DNA from: Arthrobacter sp. StoSoilB22
GTDB taxonomy: Bacteria; Actinomycetota; Actinomycetes; Actinomycetales; Micrococcaceae
NCBI RefSeq assembly: GCF_019977315.1
Contig: NZ_AP024652.1
Coordinates: 3,286,001 to 3,350,000 of the forward strand
Length of the DNA: 64,000 nucleotides
Direction of reading: 5' to 3'
Each line of letters begins with the position of its first letter. Positions within the stretch are counted from its first letter, which is position 1. Of the stretch, positions 42,900 to 51,693 are shown piece by piece. The notes under the pieces are model-generated. The model worked only from the letters and a program-made list of their open reading frames with translations, made no database searches and was not told the DNA's origin. Both the position numbers and the translations under genes were made by a program.

Positions 42900-44186
42900 A
42901 TGGCCGCGACGACTCCTCTTACCCCCAGCACTGGAAACATCCCCACTGTGAGCAACGCCCAGGTTGCCCCCGCAGTCCTTGCGAACCCTTCGGCTCCCAA
43001 GACGCGCGTCGTCGCCGTCGTCGGCATTATTGCCGTGGTGCTCATCGGCCTGAACCTTCGGGCAGGCATCACCAGTGCCGCGGCGTTGTTCCACGATCTG
43101 CAACAGGTACTGGGCTATGGCGCGTTGGTGGCCTCCATCCTGCCGTCCATCCCGCTGTTGTGCTTTGCGGTTGCGGGCATGGGAACGTCATGGCTCACGC
43201 GTCGGGTGGGTGTGGAGAAAGCCATCGCAATTGCGCTGGCACTGCTGACTGGCGGTCTGCTGGTCCGCGGCGTTCCGGTAACAGGTGCACTCCTCGGAGG
43301 CACCGTCCTGGCGATGTCCGGCCTGGCCGTGTGCAACGTGGCCATGCCGTCCTTCATCCGCGAGCACTACTCCGAGCGCACCTCCATGATGACAGGCCTC
43401 TATACCTTCACCATGTCCGGCGGCGCCACCTTCGCCGCAGTCGTCAGCGTTCCCTTGGCCCAGGAGCTCGGTTCCCCGTCGATGGGCCTGGCTGCCTGGG
43501 GCTTGCTGGGCGTCGCGGCCCTGCTTGGATTCCTGCCGGTAGTCCTGCACACTCACCGGAACACCACCAAAACTGATCGCCCAAGGGTCTCCATGTGGCC
43601 TCTCCTGCGCACCCGCTTGGGCATCCTGATCACCTCGATCTTCACCTTCCAGGCGTTCCTTGCCTACGCCGTAATGAGCTGGTTCGCGTACATCCTCACG
43701 TCGCAAGGCCTTAGCGCCTCCGAAAGCGGCCTGCAGTTTGGCGTGATGCAGCTGGTGTCCGTTGCCGCCGGCATGATCCTGTTAGCCTTCGGCTCCCGGC
43801 CGGGAATGCTGCGCCCCGCACTGTATCTCGCCAGTAGCTCCACGCTGGTGGCCATTGCCGCCATGCTCTGGCTGCCAACGTCATTGGCCGTTGTCCCTGC
43901 TGTTCTGTTCGGATTCGGCTTGGGCATTTTCCCGCTGGTTCTGGTGATCATCAGCCGCAGCGGACGCTCGACGGCGGAAACCACCGCGCTCTCCACCATC
44001 GCCCAATCGCTGGGATACTTGATTGCGGCAATTGGTCCCTTCGGCATGGGACTCCTCCACAGCGCCACGGGCGGCTGGGTGTTGCCCCTGAGCCTGCTGT
44101 CGGTGGTTGCCGTGGCGCTCATGGTTACTTGCCACATGCTCACCAGTAAGCGCACTGCCACCAAAACCGGACCGAGGACAGCATGA
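42900..44186 (+). CDS. MFS transporter, CynX/NimT family
   Basis: Twelve-segment permease of 428 aa. The N-terminal membrane start LIGLNLRAGITSAAALFHDLQQ and the loop PSFIREHYSERTSMMTGLYTF are characteristic for the cyanate/2-nitroimidazole transporter branch. The substrate is unknown; a carboxylate or toxic small anion is possible. The leader is only about 6 bases after a TAACCT box, so translation is probably leaderless. The stop overlaps the GntR gene start by 4 bp. Confidence 0.82.
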   Translation: MAATTPLTPSTGNIPTVSNAQVAPAVLANPSAPKTRVVAVVGIIAVVLIGLNLRAGITSAAALFHDLQQVLGYGALVASILPSIPLLCFAVAGMGTSWLTRRVGVEKAIAIALALLTGGLLVRGVPVTGALLGGTVLAMSGLAVCNVAMPSFIREHYSERTSMMTGLYTFTMSGGATFAAVVSVPLAQELGSPSMGLAAWGLLGVAALLGFLPVVLHTHRNTTKTDRPRVSMWPLLRTRLGILITSIFTFQAFLAYAVMSWFAYILTSQGLSASESGLQFGVMQLVSVAAGMILLAFGSRPGMLRPALYLASSSTLVAIAAMLWLPTSLAVVPAVLFGFGLGIFPLVLVIISRSGRSTAETTALSTIAQSLGYLIAAIGPFGMGLLHSATGGWVLPLSLLSVVAVALMVTCHMLTSKRTATKTGPRTA

Positions 44187-44863
44187 CCCTTACGCCTTCG
44201 CATCGCCCGGCCCTTGCCGAGGAGATCACCGCCAAGCTGCGGGACATGATCAAGTCCGGTGAATGGCCGCTCCAGGAGCGAATTCCTGCCGAGCCCGAGC
44301 TCATGTCCACACTGGGCGTTTCGCGCGGCACCCTCCGCGAAGCCATCAAGGCGCTGGCCCACTCCGGCATGTTGGAAGTCCGCCGCGGCGATGGCACCTA
44401 CGTCAGGGCCAACAGCGAGATGTCCGGCGCAGCCCAGCGCATGTACCTGGAGCACACCCAGGAACATATCGTGGAAGTCCGCCTGGGCCTGGACACCCAA
44501 GCAGCCCGTCTGGCTACCAAGCATGCCACCACCGAGGACCTGGCCGAGATGCGGCGCCTCCTTGCCTTGCGGCACGATGCCTGGCAGGCCGGGGACTACC
44601 CCATCTGGGCCAGCGCCGACTGGGAATTCCACGAACGCGTAGCCCTGGCCTCCGGCAATCCGCTACTGCACCAGCTCTACGCTTCCTTTGGCGGTGTCTT
44701 CCACAACGATCTGCTGCGCCAACAACGCAAGGGTGGCTTCAACGGCATCCCCCGCGAAGGCCACGACGAATTGGTTGATGCCCTCGAAGCGCACGATCCC
44801 GATGCCGCCGTGCAGAGCGTGTACCGGAATCTGGATTACTGCTCGGACTCAGCGCCTCGGTAA
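44183..44863 (+). CDS. GntR-family regulator, FadR (FCD) subfamily
   Basis: Repressor of 226 aa. The winged helix is at about residues 8-72 (LAEEITAKLRDMIKSGEWPLQERIPAEPELMSTLGVSRGTLREAIKAL), followed by the helical FCD ligand-binding domain with metal-binding histidines (ADWEFHERVALASGN, HDELVDALEAHD). It overlaps the permease gene and probably represses it through the palindrome at 42872-42890. The inducer is probably a carboxylate bound with a metal ion, as usual for FCD proteins. Confidence 0.88.
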   Translation: MTLTPSHRPALAEEITAKLRDMIKSGEWPLQERIPAEPELMSTLGVSRGTLREAIKALAHSGMLEVRRGDGTYVRANSEMSGAAQRMYLEHTQEHIVEVRLGLDTQAARLATKHATTEDLAEMRRLLALRHDAWQAGDYPIWASADWEFHERVALASGNPLLHQLYASFGGVFHNDLLRQQRKGGFNGIPREGHDELVDALEAHDPDAAVQSVYRNLDYCSDSAPR

Positions 44864-44966
44864 CTTTCGGCGATGAAGGCGACGAAGACGATGAAGGTGA
44901 TGCTGAGGAACGACTCAGGGCGTGTCCGGTTGACACGTGCCCTCAGGAAAAGTCCAAACTGGTCGT

Positions 44967-45344
44967 ATGGTCATCCGCGTTCACACCGAACCCAACTGCG
45001 GTAACGCGCCTCGGCATGAGGTTGCCCGCCGCTTAGCCGTAGCTCTCGCAGGCGCTGATTCAACAGAACTGGAATCGCTGCTCTCTCCCGATGCCGAGTG
45101 GGACGTTCTGGGAAAGGCAGCATCCCGGGGCCTACCTGCAATTCTTGCCAATGCCGAGCCGAGGAGCCCGGCCGTCGAGCTACGTGTTCTCTCGGTCATC
45201 ACCCACGGCAGGGAAGCAAGCATTGACGGCGTGACGCTGTTCAAAGACGGTCAGGTGGTGAACTTCTGCCATGTGCTTCGTTTCGCGAACACCGCAAAGA
45301 CCGCAGCGATCACAAAAATCCGGACCTATGAGGCAACGCCATAA
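44967..45344 (+). CDS. NTF2/SnoaL-like small protein
   Basis: A 125-aa protein with the cone-like NTF2 pattern: an N-terminal helix pair (RHEVARRLAVALAGADSTELESLLSPDAEWDVLG) and a C-terminal sheet (ASIDGVTLFKDGQVVNFCHVLRF). The upstream frame is open, but the ATG at 44967 is 6 bases after CAAACT, and TTGACA (44930-44935) lies further up, so a leaderless start is likely. No function can be assigned. Related proteins are often enzymes or binding modules of small molecules. Confidence 0.65.
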   Translation: MVIRVHTEPNCGNAPRHEVARRLAVALAGADSTELESLLSPDAEWDVLGKAASRGLPAILANAEPRSPAVELRVLSVITHGREASIDGVTLFKDGQVVNFCHVLRFANTAKTAAITKIRTYEATP

Positions 45345-45441
45345 GGCGTACCCTGCTGGTACCTCTGCACCGGATCGGTGCGCTGCGCCGCCTTGATGGC
45401 TTGGAATAGCCTGGCCCCAGTCAGGACAGGACCGCAACGCA

Positions 45442-46806
45442 TCAGGTTGCCACCTCGATCCCCGCCCCGGCCGCGTCCCTGAACCTCGCATTGACCAGCA
45501 CCACGTCGCGCCCGGCCCGGTCCAGCAGGCTCGCGGCAACACCCGCCCGGTATCCAGTGGCGCAGTGCACCCAGATCCGGGCATCCGGTACCTCCGTGAT
45601 CCTCCCCAGGAGCTCGTAAACGGGGATGTTCAGCGCACCCGCCACGTGCGAGGTCCCGAACTCATCCGGACGGCGAACATCCAGGACCACGTCCTCAGGG
45701 TTCCGCTCCCTCAACAGCAACGTCCAGTCCCCGTGCGGGTAGCTTGCCTGCGGGTACCCCGGCGCCCACTCACCAGGGTGGGGCCCGACGGCGGCATCCG
45801 GACTATCGATGCCGATTCTCGCCAGGTCGCGGATCGCCTTCTCAACCTCGTCGAAAGGTCCCAATAGTGTGAGGGGCTGGTTCCACGGGATCACCCAGCC
45901 GAGGTAGCTGGTGAAATTCTCTCCGCGGCCGTACTCAAAACACACGCTGCCCTGGAGATGGCTGTCCGCGAAGGCTACGCGGTGCCGCAAATCCACCACC
46001 CACTCCCCGGCCCTCAACCGCCGGCCCAGCTCACCGGCTTCCACGGAATCCGGCACGGACAGGTCCGCTGCGCCCGGACCGGCGGCGTTGAGAGGGCTCA
46101 TGTGGGCGTAATACGCGGGGTACGCCGTGAGATTCTCCAGCAACTCTGCAACGAAGTGGTCCTCATCAGGGTCCGTCAGTGCGTGGTTGGAGAGAGCTTG
46201 CTCGCCAATGGTTGACGATTCCTGGCGGCTGGCAGGCCCGGTCGAGCAGAAGGATCCGAAGCCGTGGGTCGGGTAGAGCGGAGCGTCTGGATGAGCCGAG
46301 GACACCAATCGACGGACCGATGAATACTGATGGTGTGCCAGCGTCGCGGTGTCATGGGACGAGACCAGGTCCGTCCGCCCCACCGAGCCGTAGAGCAAGC
46401 TGCCGCCGGAAAACACAGCCGCCGGGCCGCCGTCGTGCGCTTCATCCCGCACCACATATGACAGGTGGGTATGGGTGTGCCCGGGGGTCGCCACCACGGT
46501 GACTACAAGGCGGCCGACGCGGAGGACCTGGCCATCGGAAACGGGGACACGGGTGAACGTGACGTGGTCCTCGGCGTTCACGAGATAGGCAGCCCCGTGT
46601 TTTTCGGCCAGCACCAACCCGCCGGTGACGTAGTCGTTATGGAGGTGGGTTTCGGCAACGTGCGTAATACGGACGCCCGCGTCCCTCGCAGCGGCTTCCA
46701 CCCGGTCAATGTCTCGTTGGGGATCAACTACCAGAGCCACATCGCCGTCGTGCACAAGGTAGCTGCGGTCGCCCAACGGAGGAGTTTCGATGACGACGAC
46801 ATCCAT
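45442..46806 (-). CDS. Metallo-beta-lactamase fold / double rhodanese fusion protein
   Basis: A 454-aa protein with three domains. Residues about 1-250 form an MBL hydrolase with THLHNDY (His54, His56, Asp58) and ATPGHTHTHLSY as iron-binding motifs, of the persulfide-dioxygenase/glyoxalase II-like type. Residues about 255-340 are a rhodanese without an active-site cysteine, and residues about 360-450 are a second rhodanese with a complete loop (VHCATGYRAGVAAS). Such fusions are linked to persulfide or thiosulfate handling, which fits the other sulfur genes here. A TACCCT box lies 5 bases before the ATG. Confidence 0.83.
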   Translation of the reverse strand: MDVVVIETPPLGDRSYLVHDGDVALVVDPQRDIDRVEAAARDAGVRITHVAETHLHNDYVTGGLVLAEKHGAAYLVNAEDHVTFTRVPVSDGQVLRVGRLVVTVVATPGHTHTHLSYVVRDEAHDGGPAAVFSGGSLLYGSVGRTDLVSSHDTATLAHHQYSSVRRLVSSAHPDAPLYPTHGFGSFCSTGPASRQESSTIGEQALSNHALTDPDEDHFVAELLENLTAYPAYYAHMSPLNAAGPGAADLSVPDSVEAGELGRRLRAGEWVVDLRHRVAFADSHLQGSVCFEYGRGENFTSYLGWVIPWNQPLTLLGPFDEVEKAIRDLARIGIDSPDAAVGPHPGEWAPGYPQASYPHGDWTLLLRERNPEDVVLDVRRPDEFGTSHVAGALNIPVYELLGRITEVPDARIWVHCATGYRAGVAASLLDRAGRDVVLVNARFRDAAGAGIEVAT

Positions 46807-46853
46807 GATTCAGGGTACCGCTGAGGCCCAAAACCTCGGGGGTTTTAACAGAA

Positions 46854-46882
46854 GCGGGGCCACCCGAAATGAGTGACCCCGC
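46854..46882 (-). terminator. Hairpin behind the second ferredoxin reductase gene
   Basis: GCGGGGCCAC (46854-46863) pairs with GTGACCCCGC (46873-46882) at 9 of 10 positions. It lies 14 bases behind the stop codon on the minus strand; the U-tract is poor. Confidence 0.5.
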
Positions 46883-46896
46883 CCTGCATGGAACGA

Positions 46897-48363
46897 CTAG
46901 ACCTGTGCGGCGACGCCATCGCGGGAGATGTTGACCATGTCCTCGCGCGGAACAACCTTGATGCGCTCGCGCTTGACCTCAACACCGTGGGAGGTGCCGG
47001 CCTCGGTTGCTGCGGCGCCGAGGGCGAGCTCGTGGGCGTCCAGTGCCAGCCAGCCTTCCCAGCTGGTGAACTTCACGCCGCGGGAGTCCAGGAGATCAAC
47101 CACTGCATCAGCTGCGGGAACCTCGGCAACCGGCAGGTTCTCGCGGTCTTCCAGCAGGTACGTGACGGTTTCCAGGGCGTCGCCCTTGGTGTGGCCGATC
47201 AGGCCTACGGGACCACGCTTGATCCAGCCCGTGGCGTAGAGGCCCGGGACGTGCTGGCCGTCGGCGTCCAGGACGCGGCCGCCGTCGTTGGTGATGACGC
47301 CCTTCTTGTGGTCGAACTCGACGTCCGGCAGGGCCGAACCGAAGTAGCCGATTGCGCGGTACACGGCCTGGACCGGGTAGTCGATGAACTCGCCGGTGCC
47401 GCGGGCGTTGCCCGTGCCGTCCAGTTCGGTGCGCTCGAACTTGATGCCCGCAACCTTGCCCGGAGTCTCGGCGGAGTCAACGATCTCCACCGGGCTGTGC
47501 AGGAAGTGAAGGTGCAGGCGGCGGGAAGCCTTCAGCTCGGAGAGGTCCTCGGGCTGCTCGGCGATCCAGTTGGTGAGCGTGCCAACCATGGTCTTGATCT
47601 GGTTGTTCGTCTGGACCTGGCGGTCGGACTCTTCGTCGAATTCGAAGTCCTCGGCGTAGAGGATGATGTCCACGTCCTTGGAGTGCGAGAGTTCGCGGAG
47701 TTCCAGCGGGGTGAACTTCACCTGTGCCGGGCCGCGGCGACCGAAGACGTGCACGTCCGTAACGGGTGAGGCCTTCAGGCCGGCGTAGACGTTGTCCGGG
47801 ATTTCGGTGACCAGCAGGTCATCAGCGTGCTTGGAAAGAACACGCGCTACGTCCAGGGCCACGTTGCCGTTGCCGAGGACAGCGATTTCGGTGGCCTCCA
47901 GCGGCCATTCGCGGGGAACGTCCGGGTGTCCATCGAACCAGGAAACGAAGTCCGCGCCACCGAAGGAACCCTCAAGTTCGATGCCCGGGATGTTCAGGTC
48001 CGCGTCCTTGATGGCGCCGGTGGCGAAGATGATGGCGTCGTAGTGCTTGCGGAGGTCCTCAATGGAGATGTCCGTGCCGTAGTCCACGTTGCCGAAGAAG
48101 CGGATGTCGCCGCGGTCCAGAACCTTGTGCAAGGCGTTGACGATGCCCTTGATGCGGGGGTGGTCCGGTGCGACGCCGTAGCGGATCAGGCCGTACGGTG
48201 CCGGGTAGCGATCGAAGAGGTCGATGCTGACCGTGAGTTCGCCGCTCTTGACGGCCTCGCTCTTGGTCAGGATGTCCGCTGCGTACACGCCGGCCGGGCC
48301 GGAGCCGATGACGGCGACGCGAAGCGGACGGTCCGCAGAACCTACGGGGGTGCTAATTGACAC
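46897..48363 (-). CDS. fprA: Ferredoxin-NADP+ reductase, FprA type (paralogue 2)
   Basis: FAD flavoprotein of 488 aa. It carries IGSGPAGVYAAD, VLGNGNVALDVAR and GWIKRGPVGLIGHTKGDA. It is collinear with the protein encoded at 35603-37042, with long identical blocks such as GVAPDHPRIKGIVNALHKVL. It lies 20 bp behind the siroheme synthase gene, so it is probably the electron donor system for siroheme enzymes such as sulfite reductase. The start is a GTG with GAAGGAAC upstream. The C-terminus is slightly longer than in paralogue 1 (SRDGVAAQV). Confidence 0.92.
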   Translation of the reverse strand: MSISTPVGSADRPLRVAVIGSGPAGVYAADILTKSEAVKSGELTVSIDLFDRYPAPYGLIRYGVAPDHPRIKGIVNALHKVLDRGDIRFFGNVDYGTDISIEDLRKHYDAIIFATGAIKDADLNIPGIELEGSFGGADFVSWFDGHPDVPREWPLEATEIAVLGNGNVALDVARVLSKHADDLLVTEIPDNVYAGLKASPVTDVHVFGRRGPAQVKFTPLELRELSHSKDVDIILYAEDFEFDEESDRQVQTNNQIKTMVGTLTNWIAEQPEDLSELKASRRLHLHFLHSPVEIVDSAETPGKVAGIKFERTELDGTGNARGTGEFIDYPVQAVYRAIGYFGSALPDVEFDHKKGVITNDGGRVLDADGQHVPGLYATGWIKRGPVGLIGHTKGDALETVTYLLEDRENLPVAEVPAADAVVDLLDSRGVKFTSWEGWLALDAHELALGAAATEAGTSHGVEVKRERIKVVPREDMVNISRDGVAAQV

Positions 48364-48383
48364 GGCTGTGTTCCTTCTTCTTC

Positions 48384-49661
48384 TCAGTTACTGCGGACGC
48401 GGGGACGGTTGGGGGTAATAGTGCTGTAGTCAGCGGTCTTGAAATGTTGCGGGGCAAAGGGGCTGACACGGACCACATCGCCGATCACAATGACCGCCGG
48501 GTTGGCCACGCCGACGGCTTCCGCCTGGTCCGCAATGGTGCCCAGAGTGCCGATGGTGACGCGCTGATCCGGCAAATACCCGTTCTCTACGATACCTACT
48601 GGCGTGTCCAAAGGCAGACCCGAGCCTGCCAGCGCAGCCGCGGAATCACGCAATTGCGCCACTCCCATGAGCAAAACCACAGTGTGATCGGGGCGTGCGG
48701 GGACTTCGGACAGCTCTTCGTGGCCGGTCACCACGCTGAAGCCTTTGGCCAGGCCACGGTGCGTCACCGGGATACCGGCGGCGGCCGGAACCGAGATTGC
48801 CGACGTCACGCCGGACACTACTTCAACCTCGACGCCGTTCTGCCGGCAGAATTCTGCTTCCTCGCCTCCGCGCCCCAGGACGTAGGGGTCGCCGCCTTTG
48901 AGGCGGACCACGCGGTTGCCCTTGAGGGCTTCCTCCACCAGGATGCGGTTGATCTCCAGCTGCGGCACCGGGTGGTGGCCGGGCGTCTTGCCTACCTCGA
49001 TCACGCGGACATCCGGAGCGAGTTCTTTCAGCAGCTCACGGGGGCCAAGACGGTCCGCCACTACGACGTCGGCCTGGCCCAGCAGGCGTCGGCCGCGGAC
49101 GGTGATGAGTCCCGAGTCGCCGGGGCCGCCACCCACCAAAGCCACAGAGCCAAGGGGTGCCTTGCCGGCGGCGTCCAGCTTACGGTGCCGGCGGAGCGGA
49201 AGATCACCCGTTTCCAGTGCGGTGGCAACAGCGTTGCGAAGGGCCATGGCGCGGCGAGGGTCTCCCCCGGCATTGATGGCGATCTTGACGTCGTCCACCA
49301 CGGCAACGGCCGGCGTCCACGCAGCGGATGCTTCGTGATCAGAGGCGTTGACGCACCAGACGCGCTGAGCCTCGGCGTCGGCCGCTACCTGGGTGTCCAC
49401 AGCGGCTGTGCCAGTAGCGGTCTGGACGAACCAGACGCCGTCGAGGTCCGAGGTGCGGTACTCCCGCGGCTCCCAGGTGAGGAGCCCGGATGCCGCCTGA
49501 CCGCGAAGTGTTTCGGTGGCAACGGGTGCGACCACGGTGACTTCAGCACCGGCGTCGAGCAGTCCCTTGGCGCGACGCTGCGCAACGGGGCCGCCGCCAA
49601 CCACCAGCACCGGGCGGCCGAGCAGCCGCAGGGCGGTGGGGTAAATGTCCTGTATTGCCAT
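48384..49661 (-). CDS. cysG: Siroheme synthase: uroporphyrinogen-III C-methyltransferase / precorrin-2 dehydrogenase
   Basis: Bifunctional enzyme of 425 aa. The N-terminal domain has the NAD motif VLVVGGGPVAQRRAKGLLDAG and the precorrin-2 oxidase/ferrochelatase fold. The C-terminal domain is the SAM-dependent SUMT part, with VALVGGGPGDSGLITVRG, VRLKGGDPYVLGRGGEE and SAISVPAAAGIPVTHRG. Compared with CysG of enterobacteria the linker is short. It makes siroheme for sulfite (or nitrite) reductase. The open frame extends upstream, but the ATG at 49661 is preceded by a convincing promoter and no Shine-Dalgarno. Confidence 0.92.
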   Translation of the reverse strand: MAIQDIYPTALRLLGRPVLVVGGGPVAQRRAKGLLDAGAEVTVVAPVATETLRGQAASGLLTWEPREYRTSDLDGVWFVQTATGTAAVDTQVAADAEAQRVWCVNASDHEASAAWTPAVAVVDDVKIAINAGGDPRRAMALRNAVATALETGDLPLRRHRKLDAAGKAPLGSVALVGGGPGDSGLITVRGRRLLGQADVVVADRLGPRELLKELAPDVRVIEVGKTPGHHPVPQLEINRILVEEALKGNRVVRLKGGDPYVLGRGGEEAEFCRQNGVEVEVVSGVTSAISVPAAAGIPVTHRGLAKGFSVVTGHEELSEVPARPDHTVVLLMGVAQLRDSAAALAGSGLPLDTPVGIVENGYLPDQRVTIGTLGTIADQAEAVGVANPAVIVIGDVVRVSPFAPQHFKTADYSTITPNRPRVRSN

Positions 49662-49667
49662 GAAAAA

Positions 49668-49697
49668 ACTGTAGGGCGGCTCCGTAACATGCTTCAA
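49668..49697 (-). promoter_or_regulatory. cysG promoter (leaderless type)
   Basis: On the minus strand, TTGAAG (49697-49692) and TACAGT (49673-49668) are 18 bp apart. The -10 box is followed by 6 bases and the cysG ATG, so the transcript would begin at or next to the start codon. Confidence 0.5.
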
Positions 49698-49751
49698 AGG
49701 CTCGGAAACACCCGGTAACGCTGGGTAATCCAACGTCACATAATTCCCCGC

Positions 49752-50603
49752 TCAAGTCGGAGAAACACTGTCCCTGAGCCTCAGGTAATAGGCCCGCTGC
49801 TCCTTGCCGAGGTGCTCGATCGCGTAACGAAGCGCCGTCCGCGGCATGGTGGCAGCGTGTTCATCCAAGAAAGCCAGGAGGCGCTCGCGGCTACTGCGCC
49901 CGGCATCCCGGACCCAACCACCCACGGCTTTGTTAATGAGGTCTTCAGCGTCATGGAGCAGGATCTCGGCGATGGCGAAAGTGTCGTCCAGCTGGCCTTC
50001 GCGGATGAACGCCGACGTCGCCACGATGGCTGTCCGGCGCTCCCACATGTCCTCCGAACGGGCCAAGTGATAGAGGGGATCGCGCGGCTTATCCATCAGC
50101 CACCCACCCACAACCCGTCCGGCACCCAGGTCAACAAGGTCCCAGTTGTTGATGCGGTCGTGCCTGCGCAGATACAGCTCGTAAAGTTCCCTGCGCCGAT
50201 CTTCAGTGGTCTTCTTTTTCTGCATTTGCAGGGCCATGATCTTCACGGCCCCGGCCCTTGCCTCGTGGATGTCCTGCTCCAGGAGTTCCTCAATCTCCTT
50301 CGGGGGCATGGCTGCGAACTCCTTGCCGAGAGTGAAAACCTCGCCCATGCGGACGCCCAGGAAAAAGTCACCCTCGGCATAGTCTCCTTGACCCGTCTTG
50401 AAATACCGCTGGTATTTGGCCTGTTCGACGTCGGACTGCCGCACTTGCAGCCGTGCCAGAAACTCGACGGCGGTGGGCTGGGTGCCAGGCGCCAGCGCGG
50501 CTCTTGGGGACTTGCCTGCCTTGGGGGCCTTGGCAGCGGTGGCCGTCTTCCCGGTGTTGAGTTTCTTACCGGTGTCTGGGGTCTTTCCGGACTTGGGGGT
50601 CAT
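49752..50603 (-). CDS. AlkD-like DNA alkylation repair protein
   Basis: DNA glycosylase-like HEAT-repeat protein of 283 aa. The family motifs NNWDLVDLGAGRVVGGWL, WERRTAIVATSAFI, DAEDLINKAVGGWVRDAG and MPRTALRYAIEHL are all present; the Asp of NWDLVD is in the position of the AlkD catalytic residue. About 45 Lys/Ala/Thr-rich residues precede the domain (KSGKTPDTGKKLNTGKTATA), a basic tail possibly for DNA contact and not part of the family core. A TTGAGGG stretch directly before the ATG is a weak Shine-Dalgarno. Confidence 0.85.
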   Translation of the reverse strand: MTPKSGKTPDTGKKLNTGKTATAAKAPKAGKSPRAALAPGTQPTAVEFLARLQVRQSDVEQAKYQRYFKTGQGDYAEGDFFLGVRMGEVFTLGKEFAAMPPKEIEELLEQDIHEARAGAVKIMALQMQKKKTTEDRRRELYELYLRRHDRINNWDLVDLGAGRVVGGWLMDKPRDPLYHLARSEDMWERRTAIVATSAFIREGQLDDTFAIAEILLHDAEDLINKAVGGWVRDAGRSSRERLLAFLDEHAATMPRTALRYAIEHLGKEQRAYYLRLRDSVSPT

Positions 50604-50618
50604 CCCTCAATAATGCGC

Positions 50619-51530
50619 CTAAAAGACCGACCAGCCAGTACGCGTAGTGAATTCGTCCAGCGCGGCCACACCAGCCACCGAGTTGCCCGACCTTCCCAGG
50701 CCGGGACTCCACACACTGATGGAGCACTTGTTGGGCACCACGGCCACTATCCCTCCGCCGACGCCACTCTTGCCCGGCAGCCCCACCCTGTACGCGAATT
50801 CGCCCGCAGCATCGTAGGTACCGCAGGTGAGCATGACAGCGTTGATTCTTTTGGTCTGCGCGGGGGAAAGCACCAGTGTCCCATCTGCACCCAAACCGTT
50901 GGATGCAAGGAACCGGGTTGCGAGCGCCAGGTCTTCGCACGTCATGGCCAGGGCGCATTGCTCGGCGTAAGAGTTCAGGACCTCCTCCACGGGGTTTTCC
51001 AAGTTGCCGCAGCTCGCCAGGAAATGCGCCAGCGAGGCGTTGCGGTGCCCTTTGCCCAATTCGGAGGACGCCACGCGGTGATCCGTGTCGACGCCGGCAT
51101 TGCCGGTCTCTTGGCGCATCAGGTCCCGGACTGCGTGGGCGGCGTTGCCCGTCAGGCTAAGGAGCCTGTCCGTCACCACAATGGCTCCGGCGTTGATGAA
51201 CGGGTTCCGGGGAATGCCGTCCTCGCTCTCGAGCTGAACCAGCGAGTTGAAGGGGTTGCCCGACGGTTCACGGAAAACCCTCTTCCAGATGTGGTCGCCA
51301 TCGGCAGCCAACACCAGGGCGAGGGCGAAGACCTTCGAGATGCTTTGAATGGAGAATTCCACATGGGCGTCCCCTGCGGAGAAGACATCGCCTTCCCGGG
51401 TGACTACCGAGATCCCGAATTGATGCGGGTCTACTGCGCCGAGTTGCGGGATATAGTCCGCTACTTTGCCTTGGCCGATGTGCGGTTGAACCGCCCCGAC
51501 AATGTCTTCGAGAAGGTTTTGAATGTCCAC
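50619..51530 (-). CDS. glsA: Glutaminase
   Basis: Serine-dependent glutaminase of 303 aa that hydrolyses glutamine to glutamate and ammonia. The catalytic Ser63 and Lys66 are in FSIQSISKVFAL; PFINAGAIV, the loop SYAEQCALAMTCEDLA and GLPGKSGVGGGIVAV are further family signatures. The upstream frame is open for 27 more codons, but the GTG at 51530 has AAAGG at good distance and matches the usual start. The AlkD gene follows after 15 bp, so the two may be co-transcribed, although a functional link is not clear. Confidence 0.91.
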   Translation of the reverse strand: MDIQNLLEDIVGAVQPHIGQGKVADYIPQLGAVDPHQFGISVVTREGDVFSAGDAHVEFSIQSISKVFALALVLAADGDHIWKRVFREPSGNPFNSLVQLESEDGIPRNPFINAGAIVVTDRLLSLTGNAAHAVRDLMRQETGNAGVDTDHRVASSELGKGHRNASLAHFLASCGNLENPVEEVLNSYAEQCALAMTCEDLALATRFLASNGLGADGTLVLSPAQTKRINAVMLTCGTYDAAGEFAYRVGLPGKSGVGGGIVAVVPNKCSISVWSPGLGRSGNSVAGVAALDEFTTRTGWSVF

Positions 51531-51693
51531 GGGATAACCTTTGCTTTCTGCGTAGCCCCCTCGCCGTTGAAGGGACTGACAAGTGTTCGCGCGCTCTTGG
51601 CGCAACAACACACAGCCAGCAACACTACCTGCCTTAAAGCGGCTCCGTATGGACCGCTGGCGTACACGCAGGGACGTTACGCACAGCCATAGG

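Noticed and set aside
44837..44966. Minus-strand reading frame ending SITFIVFVAFIAE-SYRGAESEQ, like a remnant of a membrane protein
   Set aside because: It is only about 43 codons long without start codon, overlaps the gntR 3' end and depends on a short GATGAAGG-type repeat. A decayed gene is possible but cannot be supported.
48357..49718. Plus-strand frame of 453 codons opposite cysG
   Set aside because: Antisense to a complete siroheme synthase gene; no independent start signal.
49812..51692. Plus-strand frame of 626 codons across the AlkD-like and glutaminase genes
   Set aside because: Spans two well-supported minus-strand genes and their spacer; no domain visible.
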